From contig NZ_FMHI01000001.1 in assembly GCF_900090145.1 (NCBI RefSeq), positions 496,001 through 560,000 of the forward strand: a DNA stretch of 64,000 nt. Reading direction: 5' to 3'. Position numbers and translations under genes: made by a program. Shown piece by piece: positions 26,404 through 35,451 of this stretch. Position 1 is the stretch's first letter. Every line of letters begins with the position of its first letter. The notes under the pieces are model-generated. The model was not told the DNA's origin. It was given only the letters and a program-made list of their open reading frames with translations, and did not search any database. Source of the DNA: Streptomyces sp. WMMB 322 (GTDB lineage Bacteria > Actinomycetota > Actinomycetes > Streptomycetales > Streptomycetaceae).

Positions 26404-26530
26404 GACGTCTCCCTCCCGCCTGCAACGCGCGCAAGCACGGACGCACGGCATGTGCTCTCAGTGACAGGGTGCTGCGGGCAGGTCCCGTGGCGGAGGGGCC
26501 GGGAGGCCCGAGGGAGAGACCGAACGTCCC

Positions 26531-26599
26531 GGGCGGACGCCGTCCCGGGCCTCTCGGCGCCGAGGTCCCCGGGCGGACGCCGTCCCGGGCCTCTCGGCG
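26531..26599. repeat. 40-bp-period tandem repeat in a promoter gap
   Basis: A 29-bp block (gggcggacgccgtcccgggc...) is repeated exactly at 26531-26559 and 26571-26599. It lies in the 356-bp divergent gap between the universal stress protein and the alcohol dehydrogenase. Nothing else is recognised in the gap. Confidence 0.85.
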
Positions 26600-26759
26600 G
26601 CGGGCCGTGGGCCGGACGGCCCATGCGGGTGCCGCGCGCCGCGGGCCAGCCTGGGCACTGGGTCCCGCACGGACTCCCGGTGACGACTTCCCGGTGAAGA
26701 CTCCAGGTGAAGTGTCCGTGGCGCGGGGCCGCCGGACTGGACACGGGAGGAGACCGACC

Positions 26760-27863
26760 ATGAAGGCGCTGGTCTTTCATGAGCCCGGAAGGGCCGTCTG
26801 GGAGACGGTGGCCGATCCGGACGTCCACGACTCCCAGGACGTCGTCGTACGCGTTGACACCACGACCGTCTGCGGCACCGACCTGCACATCCTGAACGGC
26901 GACGTGCCCGGCGTGCAGCCCGGCACGGTGCTGGGGCACGAGGCCGTGGGCGAGGTGGTCGAGGCCGGCCGCGACGTGCGGACGGTTCGTCCCGGCGACC
27001 GTGTCCTGATCTCGTGCATCACCGCCTGCGGCCGCTGCGGCTACTGCCGTGAGGGCTCCTACGGGCAGTGCCGCGGGGGCGGAGGCTGGATTCTCGGGCA
27101 CCGCATCGACGGAACGCAGGCCGAGTACGTACGCGTGCCGTTCGCGGACCACTCGCTGCACCTGCTCCAGGGCGGGATCGACAGCCAGGACGCGGTGCTC
27201 TTCGCCGACATCTTCCCCACCGGGTACGAGGTGGGCGTGCTGAACGGGCAGGTGCGCCCCGGAGACACCGTCGTCGTGGTGGGCGCGGGCCCGGTGGGTC
27301 TGGCCGCGATCGCCACCGCGCGCCTCTACTCGCCGGACAGGGTCGTCGCCGTCGATCTGACGCCGGAGCGCCTGGAGTCGGCGGGCCGCTTCGGTGCGGA
27401 CGCGAAGGTGCTCGCCTCCGACAGGCCGGAACAGCTCGTCGACGACCTGACGCGCGGTCTCGGTGCGGACGTCACGATCGAGGCGGTGGGTGCGCCGGAG
27501 ACGTTCGAGATGTGCACGCGCATGGTGCGGCCCGGCGGTCACGTCGCCAACGTCGGCGTGCACGGGAAGCCTGTGGCGCTGCACCTGGAGGAGCTGTGGA
27601 TCAAGGACCTCACGATCCGGATGGGACTGGTCGACACCTCCTCGACGCCGATGCTGCTGAGCATGCTCGCCGCGGGACGGCTGCCGACGGCGTCGATGGT
27701 CACGCACGTCTTCGAACTCGGGGCGGTGGAGGAGGCGTACGAGGTCTTCGCGGGGGCCGCCGGGACGGGTGCGTTGAAGGTCGCGCTCAAGGGGGAGCAG
27801 GTCTACCGGGCCGACAGCTCCTCACTCGTGACGACGGCCGGTGGCGGGGCGCGGCAGGGCTGA
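26760..27863 (+). CDS. Zinc-dependent alcohol dehydrogenase (MDR family)
   Basis: 367 residues. Catalytic zinc ligands: TTTVCGTDLHIL (Cys), GHEAVGEVVEAG (His-Glu). The four-cysteine structural zinc loop is seen as CITACGRCGYC with a further Cys nearby. The Rossmann motif VVVVGAGPVGLAAIATARLY precedes the NAD-selecting acidic residue in VAVDLTPERL. It oxidises or reduces an alcohol/aldehyde with NAD(H). It is preceded by gggagga and stands divergent to the universal stress protein inside the stress island, where redox balancing under hypoxia is the usual interpretation. Confidence 0.93.
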   Translation: MKALVFHEPGRAVWETVADPDVHDSQDVVVRVDTTTVCGTDLHILNGDVPGVQPGTVLGHEAVGEVVEAGRDVRTVRPGDRVLISCITACGRCGYCREGSYGQCRGGGGWILGHRIDGTQAEYVRVPFADHSLHLLQGGIDSQDAVLFADIFPTGYEVGVLNGQVRPGDTVVVVGAGPVGLAAIATARLYSPDRVVAVDLTPERLESAGRFGADAKVLASDRPEQLVDDLTRGLGADVTIEAVGAPETFEMCTRMVRPGGHVANVGVHGKPVALHLEELWIKDLTIRMGLVDTSSTPMLLSMLAAGRLPTASMVTHVFELGAVEEAYEVFAGAAGTGALKVALKGEQVYRADSSSLVTTAGGGARQG

Positions 27864-28083
27864 CGGTGCTGCTCCGCCTGCTCCGGCCTGCCTCGTCATG
27901 CGCGCGCGGGGTTCGGAGGACTTGCTTCGGCGGCGCGCCCTGCCGGGGACCGCGGGCAGCGGGCGCGGCGGGCAGTCTGCGTCCGGCTGGAGTGTCGGAC
28001 GCGGTCTCGCGGTCACCCGGCACGAAAGCAGCGTGCGTGCGGGCGCACGAACGCCGACCGGAGCCGGAGGGGTGGCAGGACCG

Positions 28084-28515
28084 ATGCGCTACGAGGAGTT
28101 CACCGGCCGGGTGCAGGCGCGCGCGGACCTGGGGAGCAGGCAGGCCGCCGAGCAGGCCGTGCGGGCGACGCTCGAGACCGTCGCCGAGCGGGTGCCGGAC
28201 GGCGTCGCCGACCACCTCGCCGCGCAGCTTCCGCACGAGGCCGCCGAGTCGCTGCGCCGGGTCGTCGCCGTGCACGAGACGGCTCCCCACGAGCGGGCCG
28301 AGCGCCGGGTGAGCGGAGAGCGATTCGACCTGCCGGTCTTCGCCGGACGCGTGGCATGGCGGGGGGAGACGTCCGAGGACGAGGCACTCCGGCGGGCGAG
28401 TGCGGTGCTCGAGGTGCTGGACGCCGCCGTCGCACCGGAGCTGATGATCAAGCTCGCCGACGTGCTGCCGCCGGGCATCCGCGAGGTGCTGCCCTCGGAG
28501 CGGGCTCGCGGCTGA
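28084..28515 (+). CDS. DUF2267-domain protein
   Basis: 143 residues, entirely helical in composition. MRYEEFTGRVQARADLGSRQ, AVRATLETVAERVPDGVADH and LAAQLPHEAAESLRRVVAVH follow the DUF2267 repeat pattern, and a second half-repeat runs FAGRVAWRGETSEDEALRRA, VLEVLDAAVAPELMIKLADV. No function is known. Members recur in actinobacterial stress islands near Usp and CBS genes, as here. It follows the alcohol dehydrogenase on the same strand after a 220-bp gap, so it may have its own promoter. Confidence 0.85.
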   Translation: MRYEEFTGRVQARADLGSRQAAEQAVRATLETVAERVPDGVADHLAAQLPHEAAESLRRVVAVHETAPHERAERRVSGERFDLPVFAGRVAWRGETSEDEALRRASAVLEVLDAAVAPELMIKLADVLPPGIREVLPSERARG

Positions 28516-28609
28516 ACGCGACGCCGGCGAGGACGTACAGCCCGGCGGACGGGCCCGCAGCCGGGAACCGGCATGTACGGGCAAGAGCACACGAGAACCA
28601 GGAGGGGCC

Positions 28610-29743
28610 ATGACGACCTCGGAACCTGACATCTCCCCCGAGGGGGCGGGCGGCACGGGCGGCGCCGGACTGCGCATCGTCGTCGTGGGTGCGACCGGCA
28701 ACGTCGGCACGAGCGTGGTGCGCGCCCTCGCGGACGACCCGCAGGTCGGCTCGGTGCTCGGCATCGCGCGCCGCCTTCCGTCATGGTCGCCGCCGAAGAC
28801 GGAGTGGGCCTCCGCCGACATCGCACGCGAGGACGCCCGGGGGGACGGGCACCGCGACGGACTGGTGCGGCTCTTCCGCGGCGCGGACGCGGTCGTCCAC
28901 CTCGCGTGGCTGTTCCAGCCCACGCACCGCCCCGCCACCACCTGGCGAACGAACGTGCTCGGCAGCCTCCGCGTCTTCGACGCCGTCGCGGCGGCCGGTG
29001 TGCCCGCCCTGGTGCACGCGTCGTCCGTCGGCGCGTATTCGCCGGGGCCCAAGGACCGTCAGGTGGACGAGAGTTGGCCCACGCACGGCTGGCCGGAGGC
29101 CGCCTACTGCCGGGAGAAGGCCTATCTGGAGCGGGCGTTGGACAGCTTCGAGCGCGAGCACCCCGGCATCCGCGTGGTACGCATGCGTCCCGGCTTCCTC
29201 TTCAAGGAGGAGGCGGCGAGTGAGCAACGACGGCTGTTCGCGGGCCCCTTCCTGCCGCAGCGGCTCGTACGGCCGGGACTGGTGCCGCTCGTGCCGGACC
29301 TGCCCGGACTGCGCATGCAGACGCTGCACACGGACGACGCGGCCGAAGCCTTCCGCGCCGCCGCCACCGGCGCCGCACGGGGCGCGTTCAACCTCGCGGC
29401 CGACCCGGTCATCGACGCCGAAGTGCTTGCCGGACTGCTCGGGGCCCGGGTTGTACGGATGCCGCTGCGTCCGGTGCGCACGGCGCTCGCGGCTGGCTGG
29501 CACTCCCATCTCCTGCCCGCTTCGCCGCAGCTGTTCGACGCGGTGCTGCGCCTGCCGCTGATGGACCCGGGACGGGCGAGGCAGGAGCTGGGCTGGTCGC
29601 CGCGGTGGACGGCCGACGAGGCCGTGGGCGCCTTCCTCACCGGGCTGCGGAACGTCTCCGGCGCGTCCACGCCCACGCTGACACGGAGGCTGCCGGGCGG
29701 CCGGCTCCGGGAGCTTCGTACGGGCGTGGGCGAACGCCCCTGA
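28610..29743 (+). CDS. NAD-dependent epimerase/dehydratase (extended SDR)
   Basis: 377 residues. The Rossmann motif IVVVGATGNVGTSVVRAL starts near residue 23, with ADAVVHLAWLF, LVHASSVGAYSPG (catalytic Ser) and the Y-x-x-x-K pair in AAYCREKAYLERAL. An RMRPGFLF segment follows. The C-terminal ~60 residues contain a standard GWSPRWTADEAVGAFL end plus a ~30-residue low-complexity tail. Ribosome site agaaccaggaggggcc. Substrate unknown, probably a nucleotide sugar or related metabolite. It lies 94 bp after DUF2267 on the same strand. Confidence 0.9.
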   Translation: MTTSEPDISPEGAGGTGGAGLRIVVVGATGNVGTSVVRALADDPQVGSVLGIARRLPSWSPPKTEWASADIAREDARGDGHRDGLVRLFRGADAVVHLAWLFQPTHRPATTWRTNVLGSLRVFDAVAAAGVPALVHASSVGAYSPGPKDRQVDESWPTHGWPEAAYCREKAYLERALDSFEREHPGIRVVRMRPGFLFKEEAASEQRRLFAGPFLPQRLVRPGLVPLVPDLPGLRMQTLHTDDAAEAFRAAATGAARGAFNLAADPVIDAEVLAGLLGARVVRMPLRPVRTALAAGWHSHLLPASPQLFDAVLRLPLMDPGRARQELGWSPRWTADEAVGAFLTGLRNVSGASTPTLTRRLPGGRLRELRTGVGERP

Positions 29744-29876
29744 CGACACCGGCACCACGTCGGGGCCCTCACCTGAAAGCGACCGGAAGCACCCGCTCAC
29801 TCACCGGCCGGCGTCACTCCCGGCCGGGGCCACTCCCCGGCCGGCCTCCCGGGGCGGGTGCCGCCCGCCCGTCCGG

Positions 29877-30566
29877 TCACGTCAGCGCCGGACCGGCAGC
29901 GGACGGCACGCTTCCCGGCGGTGCGTCGTTGAGGTACGCCAGGTGGTTGCGGACGTCCACGACGCCGTCCACGCCCCGCGTCAGCCGGTCCACGACCGGC
30001 AGCAGCGCACGGCGCTCGACGATGCCCTGGAGCGTCACCCGGCCCTCGGCCACCGTGACCGTGACCTGGGTGGGACCGATGCCGAGCGTGCGGTCGAGCA
30101 CGTCCCGCGCGATCTCCTGCCGCACGGCGCGGTCCGTACGGACGAAGACCCGCAGGAGGTCGCCCCTGCTGAGGAAGCCGACGAGCCGGTCCGTGGCCTC
30201 GTCGACGACGGGCAGCCACTTGACGCGGCGGCGGTCCATGGTGCGGGCGGCCTGCGAGACGGTCCAGCCGGGGCGGGCCGTGACCGCGGGGCTCGTCATC
30301 ACGGCGTCCGCGGTGACGGCGCCGGGAGGGTGTCCGAGGCCGCGCGAGGGGTACGGAGCCGCCCCGCGGGCCGTGCGCGCGCCGTCGAGGCGCTCGCGCA
30401 GGTCCTTGCGCGAGACGACGCCGACCGGGCAGCCGTTGTCGTCCACGACCGGGAGGGCGGAGAGACCGTGCTCGTCCAGCAGCCGGGCCGCCTCGTCGGC
30501 GGCGGCGCTCCGGTGCACCCCGAGCCCCGGGCTCGTCATCAGCTCGCCCACGGTGCGGTACGGCAT
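29877..30566 (-). CDS. CBS-pair and BON-domain protein
   Basis: 229 residues. Two CBS motifs form a Bateman pair: residues ~1-55 (VGELMTSPGLGVHRSAAADE, LPVVDDNGCPVGVVSRKDL) and ~85-140 (DAVMTSPAVTARPGWTVSQA, WLPVVDEATDRLVGFLSRGD). A BON domain (~145-215) follows with VTVTVAEGRVTLQGIVERR and DGVVDVRNHL. CBS pairs bind adenosyl ligands and BON domains bind membranes or lipids. This CBS-BON fusion is common in Streptomyces stress islands. The start at 30566 follows gggaggtgggg; an upstream in-frame ATG at 30590 is disfavoured. Divergent from the histidine kinase. Confidence 0.92.
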   Translation of the reverse strand: MPYRTVGELMTSPGLGVHRSAAADEAARLLDEHGLSALPVVDDNGCPVGVVSRKDLRERLDGARTARGAAPYPSRGLGHPPGAVTADAVMTSPAVTARPGWTVSQAARTMDRRRVKWLPVVDEATDRLVGFLSRGDLLRVFVRTDRAVRQEIARDVLDRTLGIGPTQVTVTVAEGRVTLQGIVERRALLPVVDRLTRGVDGVVDVRNHLAYLNDAPPGSVPSAAGPALT

Positions 30567-30780
30567 TTCCCCACCTCCCAAGCCCCGCACCGTTCAGTGT
30601 CGGACCGGGGCCGGCCGAGGGGGGAGGGGCGGAGGAACCCGGCGTGTGGCGCCGGTCGTCCCGTCCGGGACGGGCCGCCCGGCCGCGGGGGAGTGGCCGC
30701 TCCGGTGCCGTTCGGCCCCTTCGGAGCTACTGTTTGGACTAGAGAAACGGACAAATCCTCCCTATTCATGCGGAGGGGGT

Positions 30781-32532
30781 ATGAGCGGCACTGTGCATCA
30801 CGCGGACGGCGAAGGCCCCGGCCCCGGCCCCGGTCATCTGCCCCGTATGCAGCTCGACGACCTGCTGGAGGAACTGCAGGTCCGGATCGACGCCGTGCGC
30901 GGCACGCGGGACCGGATGCACGGCCTGCTCGACGCCGTGCTCTCCGTGGGCCGTGAACTCGAACTCTCGCAGGTGCTGCACCGCATCACCGAGGCCGCCG
31001 TGCTGCTCGTCGACGCCGAGTACGGGGCGCTCGGAGTGCTCGGGGAGAACGGAAACTTCTCCCAGTTCATACCCGTGGGGGTGACCGAGCAGCAGGCGGA
31101 AGCCATTGGGGCGCTCCCGGCGGGGCACGGACTGCTGGGCGAACTGATCCGGAACCCGGCACCGCTTCGCCTGCCCGAACTGAGCCGTCACCCCTCGTCG
31201 GAGGGCCTTCCCCCGGACCATCCGCCGATGCGTTCCCTGCTGGCGGTCCCGATCCGGGTGCGGGACGAGGTGTTCGGCAACCTCTACCTGGCCGAGAAGC
31301 GGGAGGGCAAGGAGTTCGACAGCGAGGACGAAACCGTGCTGTCGACCCTGGCCGCCTCGGCGGGCGTCGCCGTCGAGAACGCCCGGCTCTACGAGGAGGC
31401 GCGCTACCGCCAGCGCTGGATGGAAGCGAACGCCGAGGTCACGCGGGCACTGCTCTCCGGCGTCGAGGAACGGCGCGTACTCGGGCTGATCGTCGAACTG
31501 GCGCGCACCATCCTCACCGCCGACCTCGGGGCTCTGGCTCTGCCCGAGGGCGGCGACTCCTTCCGGGTCGCGGTCGCGGCGGGCACCGACGCAGAGCACC
31601 ACCGGGGGCTGCTGCTGCCGCGCGAAGGCTCCTTCGTCGGAGCCGCCGTGAAGGCGGGGGAGGTGATCACGAGCGCCGACGTGGAGCACGATCCGCGCAT
31701 CAGGGCCGGGCCGCCGCGCTGGGCGGGTCTCGGGCCCGCGGTCGCGGTGCCCATGATCGCCGACGACATGCCACGGGGTGTGCTGCTGCTCGCCCGGGCC
31801 AAGCCCCGGCAGCCCTTCGCCGAGCCGCAGATCGCGCCGCTGAGCGCCTTCGCGGGACAGGCGGCGGTCGCGATGGAGCTCGCCGAGCGCCGCCGCGACG
31901 CCGAACAGATCACGCTCCTCGAGGAACGCGACCGCATCGCCCGCGACCTGCACGACCTGGCGATCCAGCGGTTGTTCGCGACGGGCATGACCCTGCAGAG
32001 CGCCACGCGTTTCGTGGACCACCCCAAGGCGCGCGAGCGGCTGGTCAGAGCCGTCGACGACCTCGACGCGACCATCAAGATCATCCGCTCGACGATCTTC
32101 GGTCTGCGCGCGCACGACAACGACTCGGACGGTGACGGGCTGCGCAGCCGCGTCACCCAGGCGGTGCAGGATGTGGCGTCCGCCCTCGGCTTCACACCGG
32201 CTCTCCGCATGGGCGGACTGCTCGACACGGACGTGCCCGCTCCCGTCGCGGACGAGGCCGTGGCGGTGCTGCGGGAGGCGCTGTCGAACGTTGCCCGGCA
32301 CGCCGGGGCGAGCAGCGTGGAGGTCGCGGCGGAGACGGAGGGGGAGGCGTTCACGCTGAGCGTCGTCGACGACGGCTGCGGAATACCGGAGGGAAGTCAC
32401 CACAGCGGGCTGCAGAACCTCTCGGAGCGGGCCGAGCGGCTCGGCGGGGAGCTGCGGCTCGTCACACCCTCCGGCGGCGGTACGGGACTGACCTGGCGCG
32501 TCCCCCTGAACGGTGCGGGCGCGGGACCCTGA
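30781..32532 (+). CDS. GAF-domain sensor histidine kinase (DevS/DosT-like)
   Basis: 583 residues, soluble. Two GAF domains: ~60-200 (LHRITEAAVLLVDAEYGALG to LAASAGVAVENARLYEEA) and ~215-370 (LARTILTADLGALALPEG to FAGQAAVAMELAERRR). A HisKA_3 dimerisation domain follows with phospho-acceptor His391 in ARDLHDLAIQRLFATGM, then an HATPase_c domain (DEAVAVLREALSNVARHAGA, DDGCGIPEG, GLQNLSERAERLGG). This is the domain order of mycobacterial DosS/DosT; whether the GAF binds heme cannot be decided by eye. It starts after gcggaggggg. The convergent NarL regulator at 32816-33520 is the likely partner. Confidence 0.93.
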   Translation: MSGTVHHADGEGPGPGPGHLPRMQLDDLLEELQVRIDAVRGTRDRMHGLLDAVLSVGRELELSQVLHRITEAAVLLVDAEYGALGVLGENGNFSQFIPVGVTEQQAEAIGALPAGHGLLGELIRNPAPLRLPELSRHPSSEGLPPDHPPMRSLLAVPIRVRDEVFGNLYLAEKREGKEFDSEDETVLSTLAASAGVAVENARLYEEARYRQRWMEANAEVTRALLSGVEERRVLGLIVELARTILTADLGALALPEGGDSFRVAVAAGTDAEHHRGLLLPREGSFVGAAVKAGEVITSADVEHDPRIRAGPPRWAGLGPAVAVPMIADDMPRGVLLLARAKPRQPFAEPQIAPLSAFAGQAAVAMELAERRRDAEQITLLEERDRIARDLHDLAIQRLFATGMTLQSATRFVDHPKARERLVRAVDDLDATIKIIRSTIFGLRAHDNDSDGDGLRSRVTQAVQDVASALGFTPALRMGGLLDTDVPAPVADEAVAVLREALSNVARHAGASSVEVAAETEGEAFTLSVVDDGCGIPEGSHHSGLQNLSERAERLGGELRLVTPSGGGTGLTWRVPLNGAGAGP

Positions 32533-32711
32533 GCCGGTGGGGCCGGGACCTGAGTCCGCGCTGGCCGGCCGGCCGCCGGTTCCCGTGGCTCGGCGCCGGG
32601 GCGTTCCGCGGGACTGTTCGGGCTCGCCGCCCTGCTCCTCCTGATCCGGGCCGGGATCGCCCTGCTCGCTGCTCCGCTCGTCTCGGCCGGACTGCCCTGT
32701 TCGCCGCTCCC

Positions 32712-32767
32712 GTCCCGGCGCGGATCAACCGTCCGGCCCGTCCCGGCGCGGATCAACCGTCCGGCCC
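32712..32767. repeat. 28-bp tandem repeat, two copies
   Basis: A 28-bp unit beginning gtcccggcgcggatcaaccg is repeated exactly (32712-32739, 32740-32767) in the 283-bp gap between the convergent kinase and regulator. A further partial copy (ggcccggatcgatcgtcc) follows. Confidence 0.9.
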
Positions 32768-32815
32768 GGCCCGGCCCGGATCGATCGTCCATGTCCTCGT
32801 CCCCCTCGCGGGAGC

Positions 32816-33520
32816 TCAGTGACGGCGGTGCCTCTCCTTCTCCTCCGTCCGCGCCTGCGTCGCCATCACGGCCGCCTGCACGCGCCGCTCCACACCGAGC
32901 TTCGCCAGAAGCCGCGAGATGTGGTTCTTCACCGTCTTCTCCGACAGGAACAGACGCTTGCCGATCTCCTGGTTGGTCATCCCCTCGCCGATCAGGTCCA
33001 GGATGTCCCGCTCACGGGGCGAGAGATCCGCGAACGCGTCCCCGGCGTGCTCCTCGTCCCGGGTCCCGGGACCGCGCAGGCTGCCCATGAGCCGGGCCGT
33101 CGTCGCCGGGTCCAGCATGGACTGGCCCGCCGCCACCGTACGTACGGCCGAGACGAGGTCCGAGCCGTTGATCTGCTTGAGTACGTAGCCCGCCGCGCCC
33201 GCCATGATCGCGTCCAGAAGGGCGTCGTCGTCGTCGAAGGACGTCAGCATCAGGCACGCCAGGTCCGGCATGCGGGAGCGCAGCTCGCGGCAGACGGTCA
33301 CGCCGTCGCCGTCCGGCAGCCGCACATCGAGCACGGCCACGTGCGGGCGGAGCGCGGGGCCGCGGGCCATTGCCTGCTCCGCGGTGGCGGCCTCGCCGAT
33401 GACCTCGATGTCGGCCTCTGCGTCCAGCAGGTCGTGCACGCCTCGCCGTACCACTTCGTGATCGTCGAGCAGCAGGACCCTGATGGGGTTCTGCTCGGAG
33501 TACGTCCGCAGTTCGCTCAT
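32816..33520 (-). CDS. NarL/FixJ-family response regulator (DevR/DosR-like)
   Basis: 234 residues. The receiver domain begins IRVLLLDDHEVVRRGVHDLL. The phospho-acceptor is Asp65 in VAVLDVRLPDGDG, followed by MLTSFDDDDALLDAIMAGAA and GYVLKQI (conserved Lys). The C-terminal LuxR-type HTH (~165-225) reads LSPRERDILDLIGEGMTNQE, IGKRLFLSEKTVKNHISRLL, AKLGVERRVQAAV. It is highly DosR-like and faces the GAF kinase tail to tail. It probably activates the surrounding dormancy-type genes. No recognition site was confirmed in the promoters here. Confidence 0.94.
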   Translation of the reverse strand: MSELRTYSEQNPIRVLLLDDHEVVRRGVHDLLDAEADIEVIGEAATAEQAMARGPALRPHVAVLDVRLPDGDGVTVCRELRSRMPDLACLMLTSFDDDDALLDAIMAGAAGYVLKQINGSDLVSAVRTVAAGQSMLDPATTARLMGSLRGPGTRDEEHAGDAFADLSPRERDILDLIGEGMTNQEIGKRLFLSEKTVKNHISRLLAKLGVERRVQAAVMATQARTEEKERHRRH

Positions 33521-33723
33521 GTCGCACCCCTTCCCCTGTCGGGCGCCGCTCTTCGCATCGTCGCCCTGCCGGGCATCGGCCGGATAGGGCCGAACGGACC
33601 CCTGCCGACGCAGGAGGGGGCCACTCGTACCGGCACCGGTGGACCTTCCGGCCCCCCTTAGAGGACGCGCGTCGGATCACCTCGCACCCGTGTGCTCTTT
33701 GGCGCCGCGAGGGGAGTCGGCAC

Positions 33724-34290
33724 ATGAGGACGAGGAGATGGCTGTGGCGCTGGCGGAGGAATCCGCTCCGGCGCCGCTCGGACCGTGCCGAGGCGTGGGC
33801 GGGCGTCGCAGCCGGAGTGATCATGGCGGTGAGCGCCCCGCTCACCGGCGCACTGGCCTCGGACGCGGTCGCCGGCAACCTCGCCGAGCAGCCGGGCCTG
33901 TACCGTACGTCGGCCGTGCTCCGCGAGGACGCGCCCTCGACGGACGGCATCTCCACCGTCTCCGACGACCCGACCGTGCTCACGAAGGTCCAGTGGAAGA
34001 CCGCGGACGGTGACACCCGCACGGGCCGGGCCCCGGTGGAGACCGGAACGAAGAAGGGCACGCGCGTACCGCTGTGGCTGGACCGGCAGGGCATGCCGCA
34101 CCAGCCGCCGCCCGGTCCGGGCGAGGCGGCCGTCCAGGGCGGGGCCGCCGGTGGTGCCGCGGCCGTGGCCACGTGCTTCCTGGTGGGAGGCGGCTGCTGG
34201 GTGGTGCGCAGACGCCTGGATGCAGCCCGGGACAAGGCATGGGAACGCGAGTGGGCCACGGTCGGCCCCAAGTGGAGCCGCAGGGACTGA
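33724..34290 (+). CDS. Rv1733c-like two-helix membrane protein
   Basis: 188 residues. A basic N terminus (RTRRWLWRWRRNPLRRRSDR) precedes helix 1 (WAGVAAGVIMAVSAPLTGAL). An extracytoplasmic loop of ~95 residues contains VLREDAP and KVQWKTADGDTRTGRAPVET, and helix 2 (GGAAAVATCFLVGGGCWVV) leads to a short RRRLDAARDKAWEREW tail. This is the layout of the Rv1733c family, a DosR-regulon membrane protein of unknown function. It lies 203 bp from the divergent DevR-like gene. A partial copy of its last codons follows the stop. Confidence 0.85.
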   Translation: MRTRRWLWRWRRNPLRRRSDRAEAWAGVAAGVIMAVSAPLTGALASDAVAGNLAEQPGLYRTSAVLREDAPSTDGISTVSDDPTVLTKVQWKTADGDTRTGRAPVETGTKKGTRVPLWLDRQGMPHQPPPGPGEAAVQGGAAGGAAAVATCFLVGGGCWVVRRRLDAARDKAWEREWATVGPKWSRRD

Positions 34291-34321
34291 GAGTCCAAGT
34301 GGAGCCGCCAGGAGTTAGAGT
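34268..34321. repeat. 27-bp imperfect duplication of a gene 3' end
   Basis: 34268-34294 spans the last codons and stop of the Rv1733c-like gene. 34295-34321 repeats it with 23 of 27 bases identical. Confidence 0.75.
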
Positions 34322-34402
34322 CCGGGGCCTACCCGGGGCCCACCTCGGCGATCGGCGGGCCCAACCACCACCCACCGGATCCTCACCACCCACCGGGTCC
34401 TC

Positions 34403-34469
34403 ACTCCACGATGTCGAGCACCGGCTCCACACTCCACGACGTCGAGCATCTACTCCACGATGTCGAGCA
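34403..34469. repeat. 18-bp repeat, three copies, at the nitroreductase 3' end
   Basis: actccacgatgtcgagca at 34403-34420, 34431-34448 (one change) and 34452-34469. The last copy is the coding end plus stop of the nitroreductase gene (LDIVE-stop, minus strand). The other two lie beyond the stop. Confidence 0.88.
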
Positions 34470-35451
34470 CCTCACGCACCGGGCGGCGCGGCGTCGCCCG
34501 CCCAGGCGCTCCGTATCCCAGCCGGATCACCATCTGCACCGGGCCGGCTCCCCACACCGGGTCACGCAGCAGCCAGCGCAGCTCTGAGCGCTCCAGAGCC
34601 TGCGTGGAGAACGAGGTGGCCAGGCCCTCCCGCGTCGCCGCCAGCACCGTCCGCTCCATGGCCTGCCCCGCGGCCAGCCAGTCGTACGGGTGGTCGTGCT
34701 CGGTGCACAGCAGTCCCAGCAGCGGCATGTGCTCGAACGAGGCCGTGCCCGGCTCGGTGTCACCCGCCGGGCTCCTGCCCCGGGTGAAGTCGCGCACCGG
34801 GGCCCTGCCGTCCTTCTTGCGGGGGCCGAAGGCGGTCTCCGGGATGCCGTCCGGTACCGCGTCCGAGAGCTGCACGCCCGTACGTACCCATCGCTGCTCG
34901 TCCGGGTCGCCGGAGTGCTGCGAGTCCAGTTCGGCCTCCTCGATGACGTCGAGGACGAGGGAGAGGTGCCAGCCGGAGAGGAAGGCGAGCTGTGCGCCCT
35001 CCGCACGCGCCTGCTCGACCAGGCGGTTCGCCAGCTCGTCCGGTATCGGCCGCTCGTCGAACGGCTGACGGCTCGTGCGCCGCTGCGCGATCGCCGGGTA
35101 GAGCCCAGCCAGACCGGGGTCGATGGTCCCCGCGGACTCCCGCAGCGACACATGCGCCAGGGTCTGCCAGTCGTCCGGGTCGGGAAGCGGCGTCACGACG
35201 GGCCGGAACCCCGCGTGCTGTGCCGACACCCGCAGATTGAACAGAGCCGCCCCGCAGCCCAGATGCAGCGCCCGCAGCTGCGGATCGGCGTGCGGCATGG
35301 CCCGCTCCGGGTCCGCGCGCAGCGTGATCGAGTCGCCGCCCCGGCTGTAGCGGAAGCGCCATGGCTGCGCATTGTGCATGGACGGCGCCATGGAGGCATC
35401 GCGGACGAGACTTTCGACCACCTCGCTTCGGGCGAATGAGGTGGGGGACAT
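34450..35451 (-). CDS. Acg-type nitroreductase-fold protein
   Basis: 333 residues. SLVRDASMAPSMHNAQPWRF at the N terminus is the FMN-phosphate region of nitroreductases. Two tandem half-domains follow as in Acg (Rv2032) proteins: RALHLGCGAALFNLRVSAQH and later LLGLLCTEHDHPYDWLAAGQ, MERTVLAATREGLATSFSTQ, with PVQMVIRLGYG near the end. Acg-family proteins bind FMN but may only sequester it, and they belong to dormancy regulons. ATG 35451 is supported by gaggga at 5-bp spacing. The last six codons are tandemly duplicated beyond the stop. Confidence 0.9.
   Translation of the reverse strand: MSPTSFARSEVVESLVRDASMAPSMHNAQPWRFRYSRGGDSITLRADPERAMPHADPQLRALHLGCGAALFNLRVSAQHAGFRPVVTPLPDPDDWQTLAHVSLRESAGTIDPGLAGLYPAIAQRRTSRQPFDERPIPDELANRLVEQARAEGAQLAFLSGWHLSLVLDVIEEAELDSQHSGDPDEQRWVRTGVQLSDAVPDGIPETAFGPRKKDGRAPVRDFTRGRSPAGDTEPGTASFEHMPLLGLLCTEHDHPYDWLAAGQAMERTVLAATREGLATSFSTQALERSELRWLLRDPVWGAGPVQMVIRLGYGAPGRATPRRPVREVLDIVE

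Noticed and set aside
30720..30780. DosR-type box in front of the GAF kinase (tttggactagag)
   Set aside because: Only one half-site resembles the GGGACT motif and the other half does not match; not strong enough to annotate.
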